6,535 nucleotides of DNA from Burkholderiales bacterium (GCA_021205255.1 JAJPXW010000327.1:1-6535), one strand, 5' to 3'. Positions 1 to 6,504 are shown, counted from the first letter of the stretch. The notes: generated from the letters alone by a model not told the origin. Translations and numbers: made by a program.

Positions 1-850
1 CCATAGACCAGTCGCTTTTGAATTTATTGACAAGGATGATTTCCATTTCATGCTGAAGATGTGGAAGTGGTGTTTTGTCGACTCTTCTACCTGAATAAGC
101 AAATTCGAGTTCTTGTGTAATGAAGTCTGCTGTAACGAGACAGTTAAATAGTTTTGGGTTGGCTACTTCGGCTTGAATAAGATTTCTACCGATAAAATTT
201 TGTAGGAACCTTCTAAGATTACGATCATAGGCTTGTGCAATGTCATGCATGAGGTCGCCAGGAACAATTTCATGCATTAAATCGATTGCGATACTGGAAT
301 AAAACTCCTTCGGAGGAGGGTCTTGGAAATTGATATGAATAGTTTCGACATCTTCGTTTAGGAAGTTATCTAATCTTTCATATTCGTTTTTCCTTCTAAT
401 CAGCTGATGGTTATCGTCGTAACTAACTACTTCGAAATTGACTGCTGGTTCTCCAACAGAGGAGAGTAAGGCTGCAATGACGGCGGTGAGCTTCACCCGT
501 TCAATTTCCTGATACTTACGGATGGTGGGTAACCGAGGATAGAAAGAGATTGTGGTGAGAATCTGCAAAGTATGAACGGCTCTTTTAATTGAGCACTCCA
601 TAAAGCCTGATGGCCTTGCAAAAGATCCTTTAGGCTGGAGTGGCAATCTTTGGGAATACCAGTTCATTCGCATCAGGATTTCAAGGACTCTAGGAAAAGT
701 ATCCTTATTGCCCCAAGCGATTTGCAGCTTCTTAATCGGTTCACTTAGAAGCTTGCATTGATCCACAAATGTGATTGGCTCTGAATAGAGTGGCGCGTAT
801 GGATCAATTGTTACTTCCAAATGGTCTATTTTTCTAGCAAATTCATTCAT
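1..850 (-). CDS. TraI_2-like (MobH relaxase N-terminal domain) protein, catalytic histidines lost; 3' end beyond the window
   Basis: The reading frame opens at ATG 850-848 and stays open for 283 codons to the left edge, so the C terminus is missing. A GA-rich stretch (AGAGA, 861-857) lies 6 bases before the ATG and is a weak ribosome binding site. The protein follows the order of the TraI_2 domain of MobH relaxases such as SXT/R391 TraI. There is a helical lead-in at residues 28-66. The LP and the PSGF at 69-83 sit where the family has LPAS, then a histidine cluster, then GGL. Next come RVKLTAVIAALLSSVGEP at 118-135, where the family has an LLHDxGKP-like motif, and VVSYDD at 141-146. TAD at 240-242 then precedes a leucine/aromatic helix. 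The alignment is from memory, not computed. The usual His cluster reads KGSF, the following His is Cys86, and HD reads SS (130-131), so HD-type metal binding looks lost. It may be a non-catalytic paralogue, an adaptor or a decaying relaxase. I am confident it is a gene and moderately confident of the family. Confidence 0.75.
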   Translation of the reverse strand, partial: MNEFARKIDHLEVTIDPYAPLYSEPITFVDQCKLLSEPIKKLQIAWGNKDTFPRVLEILMRMNWYSQRLPLQPKGSFARPSGFMECSIKRAVHTLQILTTISFYPRLPTIRKYQEIERVKLTAVIAALLSSVGEPAVNFEVVSYDDNHQLIRRKNEYERLDNFLNEDVETIHINFQDPPPKEFYSSIAIDLMHEIVPGDLMHDIAQAYDRNLRRFLQNFIGRNLIQAEVANPKLFNCLVTADFITQELEFAYSGRRVDKTPLPHLQHEMEIILVNKFKSDWSM

Positions 851-895
851 TCTCTATCTCTAGAAGTTAATCGCTTCGTAGAAGTGTCTCTTTAC

Positions 896-935
896 TAACA
901 TTGTTAACGGATAAAAATTTTTCCTTTCTTGTAAA
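896..935 (-). promoter_or_regulatory. Possible promoter and operator-like palindrome upstream of the TraI_2-like gene
   Basis: The 94-base gap between the two left-hand genes holds TTTACA (935-930, minus strand), which resembles a -35 box. Sixteen bases later comes a poor -10 candidate, TATCCG (913-908). Directly after it is a perfect inverted repeat, TAACA-T-TGTTA (896-906), overlapped by the palindrome GTTAAC (903-908). A repressor site next to a weak promoter is one reading, and chance in AT-rich DNA is the other. No terminator-like hairpin with a T-run is seen here, so read-through from the upstream gene is also possible. Confidence 0.22.
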
Positions 936-944
936 AACTGGTTG

Positions 945-2327
945 TTAAAACTTATAGGGAGGCGTTTCGAATTCATTGACTAACTTTTGGCCTTCCTCAT
1001 CCATAAATTCACTACATGTAAAGTCATTCATCACTATTTCAGACTGGACAGCTTCACTTGTCGGAGGATTTGTGTATCTCGTATTCGAAGTTTTGGCTTG
1101 TGAGGTCTTAGCTTTGGACTTTCTTTCTAATTTCTTATTGTTCTTAGCCAAACGTGACTGATTGTTTTTGGAAGTAGCCAAGTAATCAAATACGAGATCG
1201 CTATTTACAACTAATGTTCCTAAACGGATGGCTGTACCACGTTCATGTTTATATTCTGGGAATACAAGATGATCGGCATTGTGGCTAGTCTTGTATTCAA
1301 CATTAAAGAAGCGCAGTTTGCGTAAAAAGTAAAGAGCAAGTACGAGAGCTACTGCGCTTCCTAATTTAAATGTGGTCTCAAACCAGTGAGTAGCCTTTAT
1401 CAAGGCTTTTAAATAATGTCTGGCTATTTGTTTTCCGTAGGAATGCATCCTTTGCGGATAAAGAGCTATAAGCAGGTGGCGTATTGGTATTCTTTTCAGG
1501 CTAGAACGGTGTCCAGTTATGTAATGATTCATAACCTTCAAGCTAATCCCGCAAAGACGAGCTATGTGTTCCCATTGACGTATCCAGTTTGAATTAACGT
1601 CAAGATGCTGAGGTTCAAGAGGAAGACCCAAGTAATCCGTTATGTTGGAACCGAAGATGTCATCGAAGGCTTTAACGTTATAGTTAAGATCCGGTCTGTG
1701 ATAAGTTGCCATTTCAACGGCAGATTCAACGATTGGTCGGAATCCTATTTGAAAGGTCGGCTTACGTGCAATTCTCCAAATTACATCGTTAATTTCCTTT
1801 CTTGACCGAAACTTGCCATCTTTCATTGTTATTTGATGACGTAGGCTAGCGCAAAAGCCAGGATGGGCGGTAATGAGTAATTTATTTAATTCCCAGCCGC
1901 TCATTAAAATTCGACTGACTTGCCAGAGATACAGATATTTAATAAAGACTTCCCATCTTTTTTCTTTTGAAAGTTCAGGTAGATACTCCTTAAGATGGAT
2001 TTCACAACTATGAATTTCCGATTGGTCATAGTTCAAGACGGCGTAATAACATTTTTCAAGTAACCAGTGGGGTGGCGGTTCGGGATCTGTTGCGAGAGGC
2101 TTAAGTTCACCTATTGGACTGCAACAGGCACTGAAGTAAAGAACTCTTCCGCCAGCCCTAAGACTAAAAGCTCTCCGTCTCTCTAAAGGGATGGTGTTCA
2201 GGAATGTCGACACATAAGGACTATTCGTGAGAATTAGCCCAAGTGAAATGCAATCAAAAACAAAAGTATTGAAAGTCGCTATTGCCTTTAACTTATATTT
2301 CCTTGGTTTGCTTGTTCTTTGAGCCAT
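945..2327 (-). CDS. Unrecognised 460-residue basic protein with a short hydrophobic segment and a Lys-rich tail
   Basis: I do not recognise this protein. The start is ATG 2327-2325, with GGAAG (2337-2333) five bases upstream; the stop is TAA at 947-945. Visible features in order are a basic N terminus (residues 1-14, K/R-rich) followed by a hydrophobic stretch around 17-33, then a mixed helical body rich in Trp, Tyr and His (about 85-315). A short hydrophobic run follows at 322-335 (GSAVALVLALYFL) with basic residues after it, probably too short for a sure membrane helix. A Lys/Ser/Thr-rich low-complexity linker spans about 386-415, and an acidic tail about 428-455. The basic linker suggests nucleic-acid or membrane-surface contact, but this is inference. 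The gene lies between the VWA gene (139-base gap) and the TraI_2-like gene (94-base gap), so it is probably an element-specific accessory or transfer gene. Length, ribosome binding site and codon use support a real gene. Confidence 0.8.
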   Translation of the reverse strand: MAQRTSKPRKYKLKAIATFNTFVFDCISLGLILTNSPYVSTFLNTIPLERRRAFSLRAGGRVLYFSACCSPIGELKPLATDPEPPPHWLLEKCYYAVLNYDQSEIHSCEIHLKEYLPELSKEKRWEVFIKYLYLWQVSRILMSGWELNKLLITAHPGFCASLRHQITMKDGKFRSRKEINDVIWRIARKPTFQIGFRPIVESAVEMATYHRPDLNYNVKAFDDIFGSNITDYLGLPLEPQHLDVNSNWIRQWEHIARLCGISLKVMNHYITGHRSSLKRIPIRHLLIALYPQRMHSYGKQIARHYLKALIKATHWFETTFKLGSAVALVLALYFLRKLRFFNVEYKTSHNADHLVFPEYKHERGTAIRLGTLVVNSDLVFDYLATSKNNQSRLAKNNKKLERKSKAKTSQAKTSNTRYTNPPTSEAVQSEIVMNDFTCSEFMDEEGQKLVNEFETPPYKF

Positions 2328-2375
2328 CTCTACTTCCGTCTGAATGCCAGTACTCTCTAGTTATTTCCTTGTTTT

Positions 2376-2411
2376 GCTCCAGTGGAGCTGGAAGAATTTC
2401 TTCTTCCAGCT
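2376..2411 (-). promoter_or_regulatory. Intergenic stem-loop with perfect 11-bp stem and GAAA tetraloop, overlapped by an alternative hairpin
   Basis: The arms at 2401-2411 and 2386-2396 pair perfectly over 11 bp (minus strand AGCTGGAAGAA / TTCTTCCAGCT) around a 4-base loop. Read on the minus strand the loop is GAAA, a GNRA tetraloop; on the plus strand it would be TTTC, so the minus-strand RNA is the likely functional form. No T-run follows, so this is not a standard rho-independent terminator. A second, smaller hairpin (GCTCC-ACT-GGAGC, 2376-2388) shares bases with the 3' arm and cannot form together with the large one. It lies between the VWA gene and the unknown gene, where it could act as an mRNA end-stabiliser, a processing site or an attenuating structure. 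Confidence 0.65.
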
Positions 2412-2466
2412 GTTTCTGAAGGATCTAGTAATAAAAGTTAGTGGGAGGGTTAATTAAGCTCCATCG

Positions 2467-4092
2467 TTAGACCAATCTCGTGGTTCGCATATAACCAAAC
2501 AGCATTTCGCTGAGCTCCTTAGCCATCTGGGAGTAATGGGTGATATTTCGCTGACGTTCAAACAGGTTCAGGCCATCGGGTCCGATATTGAGACAGAAAA
2601 GTTCGAAACCTTGCTGCTCCAATACCTTGACCGCCGTGTCGATCCTGTGAGGTTCGCAGTTCAAGCCATCAGTAATTACTATGATGAGCTTCCGTTTCTG
2701 CTTCTTAGTAGCCAGTTGGCCGGCAGCCGTATACATAGTCTCGGCTAATGGGGTAAATCCAAAAGCTTTGATGTTTGCAAAACGGCTAGCGACTTGATGG
2801 CATGGTTGCTCGAAACTTTTGATTTCCAGAGCAGTGCATCGAACTATGCCTGGAAAGGCGTAGCAAGCACTTTCGCAATCTTTTATCGATTCGAATAAGT
2901 AGCAGATGGAATAAGCGCAGATTTTGGCCATATATAGAGTTCTGGTATCCATTGATCCGCTTCTGTCAAGAAGAACGGCGGCAACAGCTGACTCTCTTCT
3001 AACAGGAGCTGGTTTAACGAATATCCGGCTGTCGCCAGTCATGACTCGATAGACTCTTTTGGTGTCCAATAACGTTCCGGTTCTGTTAATGCCTACTTGC
3101 GCAAAAGTTTTGGCTTGTAGGCTTCGCCGAATCGAATTGAAATAGGGACCCCAAACGATGTTGGCGTCTTCAAGGAACTTAGAACACTCTGCCGCTGGAA
3201 ATGGAGTTGCAACTACCGGCCACACCTGGATCTGATCTTCGTCATCTGGAGAGTGGTCATGCAGATTTTGTAAAACCTTGATGGAGGCGGCTGCCATATC
3301 GACATCCGAGACAGCCTCAAAATTACAATTTGTCTTAGTTGCCGAATTGGCAGTCCCTTTGGAAGCACTAGGCTTTAAGCCAGATCCTTCCTCAGGTTGC
3401 TTACCATCTTGGTTGCCTTGTTTTCCGTTACCGGAATTCAAGGCTTCCTCCTCTTTTTGTTTAGTTGCGTTGATTTCCTTTGCGAAAAGGTTGGCGATTT
3501 GCCTAGCGGCGCGAACAACATCTTTAGTTTCAGCTCCAGCTACGCCTTTAAGGGCAATTTTCAGGAGCTTGTTAAAGAGCTTTTCGCCAAAGCGATCTGT
3601 AAAGGCGCTTTTAGCCGTTTCGGCAAAACCTTTTGGAAGGCTATAACCTAGAACGTCTTTTGCCAAAATCCAATAAAGTGCAACGCAAAGACTACGTTCT
3701 GGTGTATCTCCTTCTTCGGGTCTAATCGCCTGATCTCTAGCGATTAAGATTGACAGGCCATCTTGTCTAAATAAATATGTTCCTGGGGTTTGCCTGAATC
3801 CTATGCCGTCGATCCTAATGTCCTCAATAACGTTAACAAGACTTTTTACGTTCTTGGTTCGCGTCAGGTGTGAGAACTCGGTATATAAAATATGGTTAAC
3901 TTCGTGAGCCGCATGGGATAAAGCGACTTTCATATCGTCCTGGCTAGCTCCGTTAAGAGATCCAAGATAGACATGGCAGCCATCTGTGCATGGCCTCTTA
4001 TCGAAGCCCACATAGATTCCACGCTTTGCCCACACTTTACACATCGTCGTAATTGACTCTTGAATGGATGACTTTGTAAAAATAAAACTCAT
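2467..4092 (-). CDS. CobT-like VWA protein with N-terminal HExxH zincin-like motif
   Basis: This 541-residue protein is the VWA partner of the AAA+ ATPase encoded two genes upstream. The C-terminal VWA domain (about 368-535) has a complete MIDAS: DRSGS (D376, S378, S380), Thr447 in GFTP and Asp475 in ITDG, so it should bind a divalent cation. Near the N terminus is HEVNH (63-67), followed by NVIEDIRID (87-95), where Glu90 could be a third ligand. This is the layout of a gluzincin-type metallopeptidase or a structural metal site. The domains are joined by a Gly/Lys/Gln/Ser-rich linker (about 205-255), as in CobT-type proteins. I chose ATG 4092-4090, with a weak GAG eight bases upstream. An in-frame TTG at 4134-4132 would add 14 residues but lies inside a stable hairpin with GAAGG directly against it, so it is unlikely. 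The role is probably client recognition in a MoxR/VWA-like complex; cobaltochelatase activity is not indicated. Confidence 0.92.
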   Translation of the reverse strand: MSFIFTKSSIQESITTMCKVWAKRGIYVGFDKRPCTDGCHVYLGSLNGASQDDMKVALSHAAHEVNHILYTEFSHLTRTKNVKSLVNVIEDIRIDGIGFRQTPGTYLFRQDGLSILIARDQAIRPEEGDTPERSLCVALYWILAKDVLGYSLPKGFAETAKSAFTDRFGEKLFNKLLKIALKGVAGAETKDVVRAARQIANLFAKEINATKQKEEEALNSGNGKQGNQDGKQPEEGSGLKPSASKGTANSATKTNCNFEAVSDVDMAAASIKVLQNLHDHSPDDEDQIQVWPVVATPFPAAECSKFLEDANIVWGPYFNSIRRSLQAKTFAQVGINRTGTLLDTKRVYRVMTGDSRIFVKPAPVRRESAVAAVLLDRSGSMDTRTLYMAKICAYSICYLFESIKDCESACYAFPGIVRCTALEIKSFEQPCHQVASRFANIKAFGFTPLAETMYTAAGQLATKKQKRKLIIVITDGLNCEPHRIDTAVKVLEQQGFELFCLNIGPDGLNLFERQRNITHYSQMAKELSEMLFGYMRTTRLV

Positions 4093-4114
4093 GTTCTTTA
4101 CTCTTTCGAAGGCT

Positions 4115-4136
4115 GGCTGGGGATTGCTCCCCAACC
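4115..4136 (-). promoter_or_regulatory. Stable intergenic hairpin with GCAA (GNRA) tetraloop before the VWA gene
   Basis: On the minus strand, GGTTGGGGA (4136-4128) pairs with TCCCCAGCC (4123-4115) over 9 bp, including one T-G wobble, around the loop GCAA. The wobble and the GNRA loop both favour the minus-strand transcript. It lies in the 63-base gap after the TAG of the DUF3150-like gene (4158-4156) and ends 22 bases before the VWA start codon. There is no T-run, so it is not a standard terminator. It may set the relative amounts of upstream and downstream proteins by mRNA processing, stability or partial attenuation. The palindrome TTCCGGAA (4142-4149) lies just upstream. Confidence 0.65.
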
Positions 4137-4155
4137 TTCACTTCCGGAAAAATTA

Positions 4156-5409
4156 CTAACCTAAAAACAAGGATCTTCCGCGCGCAATCATTGATTCAAT
4201 CGAGCACTCGAACTTCTCGCTCTCCGGTACATCTGCATCAGCTGTATCCGGCATTTCAGCTATTTCTTTTGCACTGAATTCAGTGGAATCCGAAGAAATT
4301 TGCTTAAGAGCATTCAGGAATCTCTCCTTAGCTTCCGGGGTCAAACCAAAGAGTGCTGTATCGGTCTCTGTGGATTTGGCAAGCGGAAAAGAAGTTTCCG
4401 AGATATCGTTTTGTTGAATCGCTGTTGCGCCTTCTCTGTTGTTGTCGGCACAACTTTCGGCATCGGCATTTGCAAGGTTCTGCAACTCCACAATTGAGCT
4501 CAGAGCACGTTGCAATTTGCCAATATCCTTTTCGCATGGAGTCCTAGAAAGGAAACCAGCGGATGCGGTCTTGAGATAAAAGCAGGGTGTGGTCCAAGAT
4601 TTTCTATAACGTTTCCATGTATCGAGCCTTGCGGCTAATGCATGGGCACGGCATAAAAATCCTTCAGTAGGTATCGTCATACCCTGGAGTTGATCCAGAA
4701 GTTCACCTGCTTCAGCACTAAGCTTGACGGCTAGACTATCAAGGAATGAAGAGATTGAAGCTCTTCCGCCGTTAAGACCATCTCCCATAGGAAAGATAGC
4801 GTGCTCAAAAGTGATCTGCTGGAGAACAAACTCAAGAGGTGGCGCTTCTACGTCAGGTGAACATCCTTCTGGAGTGATGCCGTCCACTTCACGCTCCTTT
4901 TTAAGTTTCGTGTAGATTTCGGCGAACTTTCGATCACGTTCAAAATAGAAATGGTCGGAAGCACCCTGGAGGAATGTTTCAAGTTTCCTGAGATCTTTGC
5001 GAGAGAAGACATATCCGTTGAGATACTTTTCTCCGCATTGTTCACAGTATCTTTTCACCCTGTATCTCAAGTCAGAGAACGGTTTCAAGCAAGCAGTTGG
5101 TACGATACGGCAGCGAACAAGACTCTCTGAGCCTTCTCCAGTGGCAACCTGAGTGGTTGCAGTTCCAGTCCAAATCTTGAAGAGGAAAGTAGCGTACAGA
5201 AGCTGATCGTCGAAACTCACTTCGTCCTTGGTTGGTTTAATAAAATTACCGTTGACGTCGCACAAAACGTCAGTATTAAATAAGCTATTCATTTGATCCT
5301 GTTCCTGGCAAATGGGCGTTCCAACTGAATGCTCAAGTGAAAAGCAATCAGCTGGTTCGCTAAGGCAAAACGTGGAGGAGTTGTTCTTTGTAGAGGTTGG
5401 CTGGAACAT
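4156..5409 (-). CDS. DUF3150-like protein between the AAA+ and VWA genes
   Basis: This 417-residue protein is of unknown biochemical function. From memory, DUF3150 proteins occur between CobS-like and CobT-like genes in SXT/R391- and IncA/C-type elements, and this one fits in position, size and pattern. The conserved-looking core is about residues 66-170. It has an LFKIWTG segment (76-82), then a Leu/Arg-rich helix ending in CEQCGEKYLNGY (122-133), then an aromatic- and charge-rich helix (144-170). After a second helical region (about 192-315) comes a Ser/Thr/Asp/Glu-rich, probably disordered tail (about 317-400). There is one CxxC (122, 125), not enough on its own to claim a metal site. The start is ATG 5409-5407, with GAGGA five bases upstream and the ATPase stop one base before it. 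An in-frame ATG at 5292-5290 with AGGA four bases upstream would give 378 residues and is a credible alternative. The family call is good but not computed. Confidence 0.82.
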   Translation of the reverse strand: MFQPTSTKNNSSTFCLSEPADCFSLEHSVGTPICQEQDQMNSLFNTDVLCDVNGNFIKPTKDEVSFDDQLLYATFLFKIWTGTATTQVATGEGSESLVRCRIVPTACLKPFSDLRYRVKRYCEQCGEKYLNGYVFSRKDLRKLETFLQGASDHFYFERDRKFAEIYTKLKKEREVDGITPEGCSPDVEAPPLEFVLQQITFEHAIFPMGDGLNGGRASISSFLDSLAVKLSAEAGELLDQLQGMTIPTEGFLCRAHALAARLDTWKRYRKSWTTPCFYLKTASAGFLSRTPCEKDIGKLQRALSSIVELQNLANADAESCADNNREGATAIQQNDISETSFPLAKSTETDTALFGLTPEAKERFLNALKQISSDSTEFSAKEIAEMPDTADADVPESEKFECSIESMIARGRSLFLG

Positions 5410-5419
5410 ATCAATCCTC
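5407..5419 (-). promoter_or_regulatory. Coupled stop/start junction with ribosome binding site
   Basis: On the minus strand the junction reads GAGGATTGATATG. The Shine-Dalgarno GAGGA (5419-5415) lies inside the last codons of the ATPase gene; its TGA stop (5413-5411) is separated by a single T from the ATG of the DUF3150-like gene. This is the usual arrangement for translational coupling and fixes the preferred start of the downstream gene. It argues against an upstream in-frame TTG (5487-5485), which would impose a 77-base overlap. Confidence 0.8.
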
Positions 5420-6454
5420 ACTAGAAGAAACTGGTTTAGACAGATGGGAGCAGATACTTCCCAGTTCAGCTTCAACAAGTTTTTCAACTGTTAAAGCGCT
5501 TGCTGGGTCGACTGATTCCGTCAGTGACACTCGGAGTGCCCAATGGAGGGCTTCTCTGTAATCGAGATCCTTTGAAGTACAGCTAATAAGCAGTAGATCC
5601 TTCAGACGCAAAAGGACTCGGGTAGAGATGGTTGCTTCTATGGGTTGGCTGCAGTTGATGCCGCAATAAGCTTCGCGAACTCTTTCAGCTGCTTTGCGCA
5701 ACCTTTTAGCAAACTCTTTCTTCCAAGCGGGAAAATCGATACCGTGGACTTCAACTTCTGGAATCTTGCTTTCAATAAGCTTGATTTCGGAGTCAGCATC
5801 GATATATTCCAACCGAAGTTTCCAACAGCGATCCATTACAGCGGGATCCTGAACGTTTCGACCTAAATAACGGCCGAAAGCGTCGTCGGTAATTCCGCGA
5901 ATGTTGTCTGTCATGATGATTCTGGCTCTTGGATGTCTCTTAATTACTTCACCGGTTTCCTCTAGGAATAGAGGTGCACCTTCAAGTAATTCGTTGATCG
6001 AAAGCCAGAAATCTGCTGGCGCAGCCGACATTTCATTGGCTACAAAAACATAGCCATGTTTCCAGGCCCTAGTGATAGGACCGTCGACATACGACATTGA
6101 TTTATCTTTGCCAATTACCCAGTGACCAGTAAGGTCAGTACGATCTAGGCGGGAGCGTGCAGTTAAAGAAACGACTGGAGCTCCTACTCTTGCGCAAAAC
6201 TGGTTTACGAAAGAAGTTTTACCTGAACCGTGTGGACCACTGATAAACAGAGGTTCTTCATTAGCTGATTCCCACCATGCAGACATAATCCCTAGTTGCT
6301 GTTCCTGAAAGACATAAGTTGGATCCGCTTCAGGAATTAAGGACTTAGAGAGAGGGTCCAAACTCTGATTGCGGTATCCCAAAATTGATCCGGAGCGTTC
6401 CAATCCGAATGTTTTTATGTCAACTGCCATATCAAAAATTTTGTGTGATTGCAT
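5411..6454 (-). CDS. CobS/MoxR-type AAA+ ATPase
   Basis: This 347-residue cytosolic ATPase has one AAA+ module. Walker A is GPHGSGKT (73-80). The region SRLDRTDLTGHW (101-112) and the YVDGPITRAWKHG segment (122-134) match the insert and 'dGpL..A...G' patterns of MoxR/CobS/dynein-related ATPases. The Walker B strand YVFVANEMSAA (135-145) carries Asn140 where Asp is usual, with the catalytic Glu141 kept. Sensor 1 is RIIMTDN (178-184, Asn184), and DPAVMDRCW (203-211) fits the arginine-finger motif 'ALLDRF' with Arg209. A C-terminal helical lid follows. The start ATG 6454-6452 has AAGGA ten bases upstream; Met9 (6430) has no such site. In the MoxR/VWA scheme it would form a ring that uses ATP to remodel a client bound by the VWA partner encoded downstream. 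Cobalamin cobaltochelatase is the sequence relative, not the likely function. It is the first gene of the visible operon. Confidence 0.94.
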   Translation of the reverse strand: MQSHKIFDMAVDIKTFGLERSGSILGYRNQSLDPLSKSLIPEADPTYVFQEQQLGIMSAWWESANEEPLFISGPHGSGKTSFVNQFCARVGAPVVSLTARSRLDRTDLTGHWVIGKDKSMSYVDGPITRAWKHGYVFVANEMSAAPADFWLSINELLEGAPLFLEETGEVIKRHPRARIIMTDNIRGITDDAFGRYLGRNVQDPAVMDRCWKLRLEYIDADSEIKLIESKIPEVEVHGIDFPAWKKEFAKRLRKAAERVREAYCGINCSQPIEATISTRVLLRLKDLLLISCTSKDLDYREALHWALRVSLTESVDPASALTVEKLVEAELGSICSHLSKPVSSSED

Positions 6455-6455
6455 A

Positions 6456-6495
6456 GGGCTAAATTCCTTAAATAAAAAATTAGGGCCTTTAGCCC
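6456..6495 (-). promoter_or_regulatory. Candidate leader switch: start-site arm can pair with upstream leader, enclosing the ribosome binding site
   Basis: On the minus strand GGGCTAAA (6495-6488) is the perfect complement of TTTAGCCC (6463-6456), which ends one base before the ATPase ATG. If they pair (8 bp), the Shine-Dalgarno AAGGA (6469-6465) sits at the 3' side of the loop right against the stem. The same GGGC can instead pair with GCCC at 6486-6483, or its G-run with CCC at 6502-6500. These three pairings exclude each other, as in attenuators and translational switches. The pairings are read directly; the switching is inference. Confidence 0.45.
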
Positions 6496-6496
6496 C
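6474..6496 (-). terminator. Weak rho-independent-terminator-like hairpin in the ATPase leader
   Basis: Minus-strand GGGC (6495-6492), loop TAAAG and GCCC (6486-6483) form a 4-bp GC stem, 5 bp with a G-T pair (6496-6482). Six Ts follow (6479-6474) after three bases, and further T-rich sequence comes after that. The stem is short for an efficient terminator, but its shared arm with the start-site pairing makes an attenuator possible. It could equally end transcription of a gene lying beyond the right edge. Confidence 0.35.
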
Positions 6497-6504
6497 TCCG
6501 GGTC

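Noticed and set aside
1470..1530. A TGHRS motif (residues 271-275 of the 460-residue protein) recalling the GHxS/xxGHR box of tyrosine recombinases
   Set aside because: The other catalytic residues (Arg box, HxxR and the final Tyr) are not found in the right order or spacing.
2386..2411. Intrinsic terminator at the end of the VWA gene
   Set aside because: The stem is strong, but no T-run follows it on either strand, so it is listed as a regulatory stem-loop instead.
3278..3651. Plus-strand open frames opposite the VWA gene and other short plus-strand frames across the window
   Set aside because: They lie antisense to well-supported genes, have low-complexity or hydrophobic translations and no convincing ribosome binding sites.
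4090..4134. TTG start (4134-4132) adding 14 residues to the VWA protein
   Set aside because: GAAGG is directly against the TTG with no spacing, and the extension coincides with a 9-bp GNRA hairpin. The ATG at 4092 begins protein-like sequence.
5407..5487. TTG start (5487-5485) for the DUF3150-like protein
   Set aside because: It would overlap the ATPase gene by 77 bases, while ATG 5409 has a well-placed GAGGA and a one-base gap to the stop.
2467..6454. Cobalamin biosynthesis (cobaltochelatase CobS/CobT) as the function of the locus
   Set aside because: No CobN-like subunit or other cobalamin gene is present, a DUF3150-like gene separates the two, and the neighbouring relaxase-like gene points to a mobile element.
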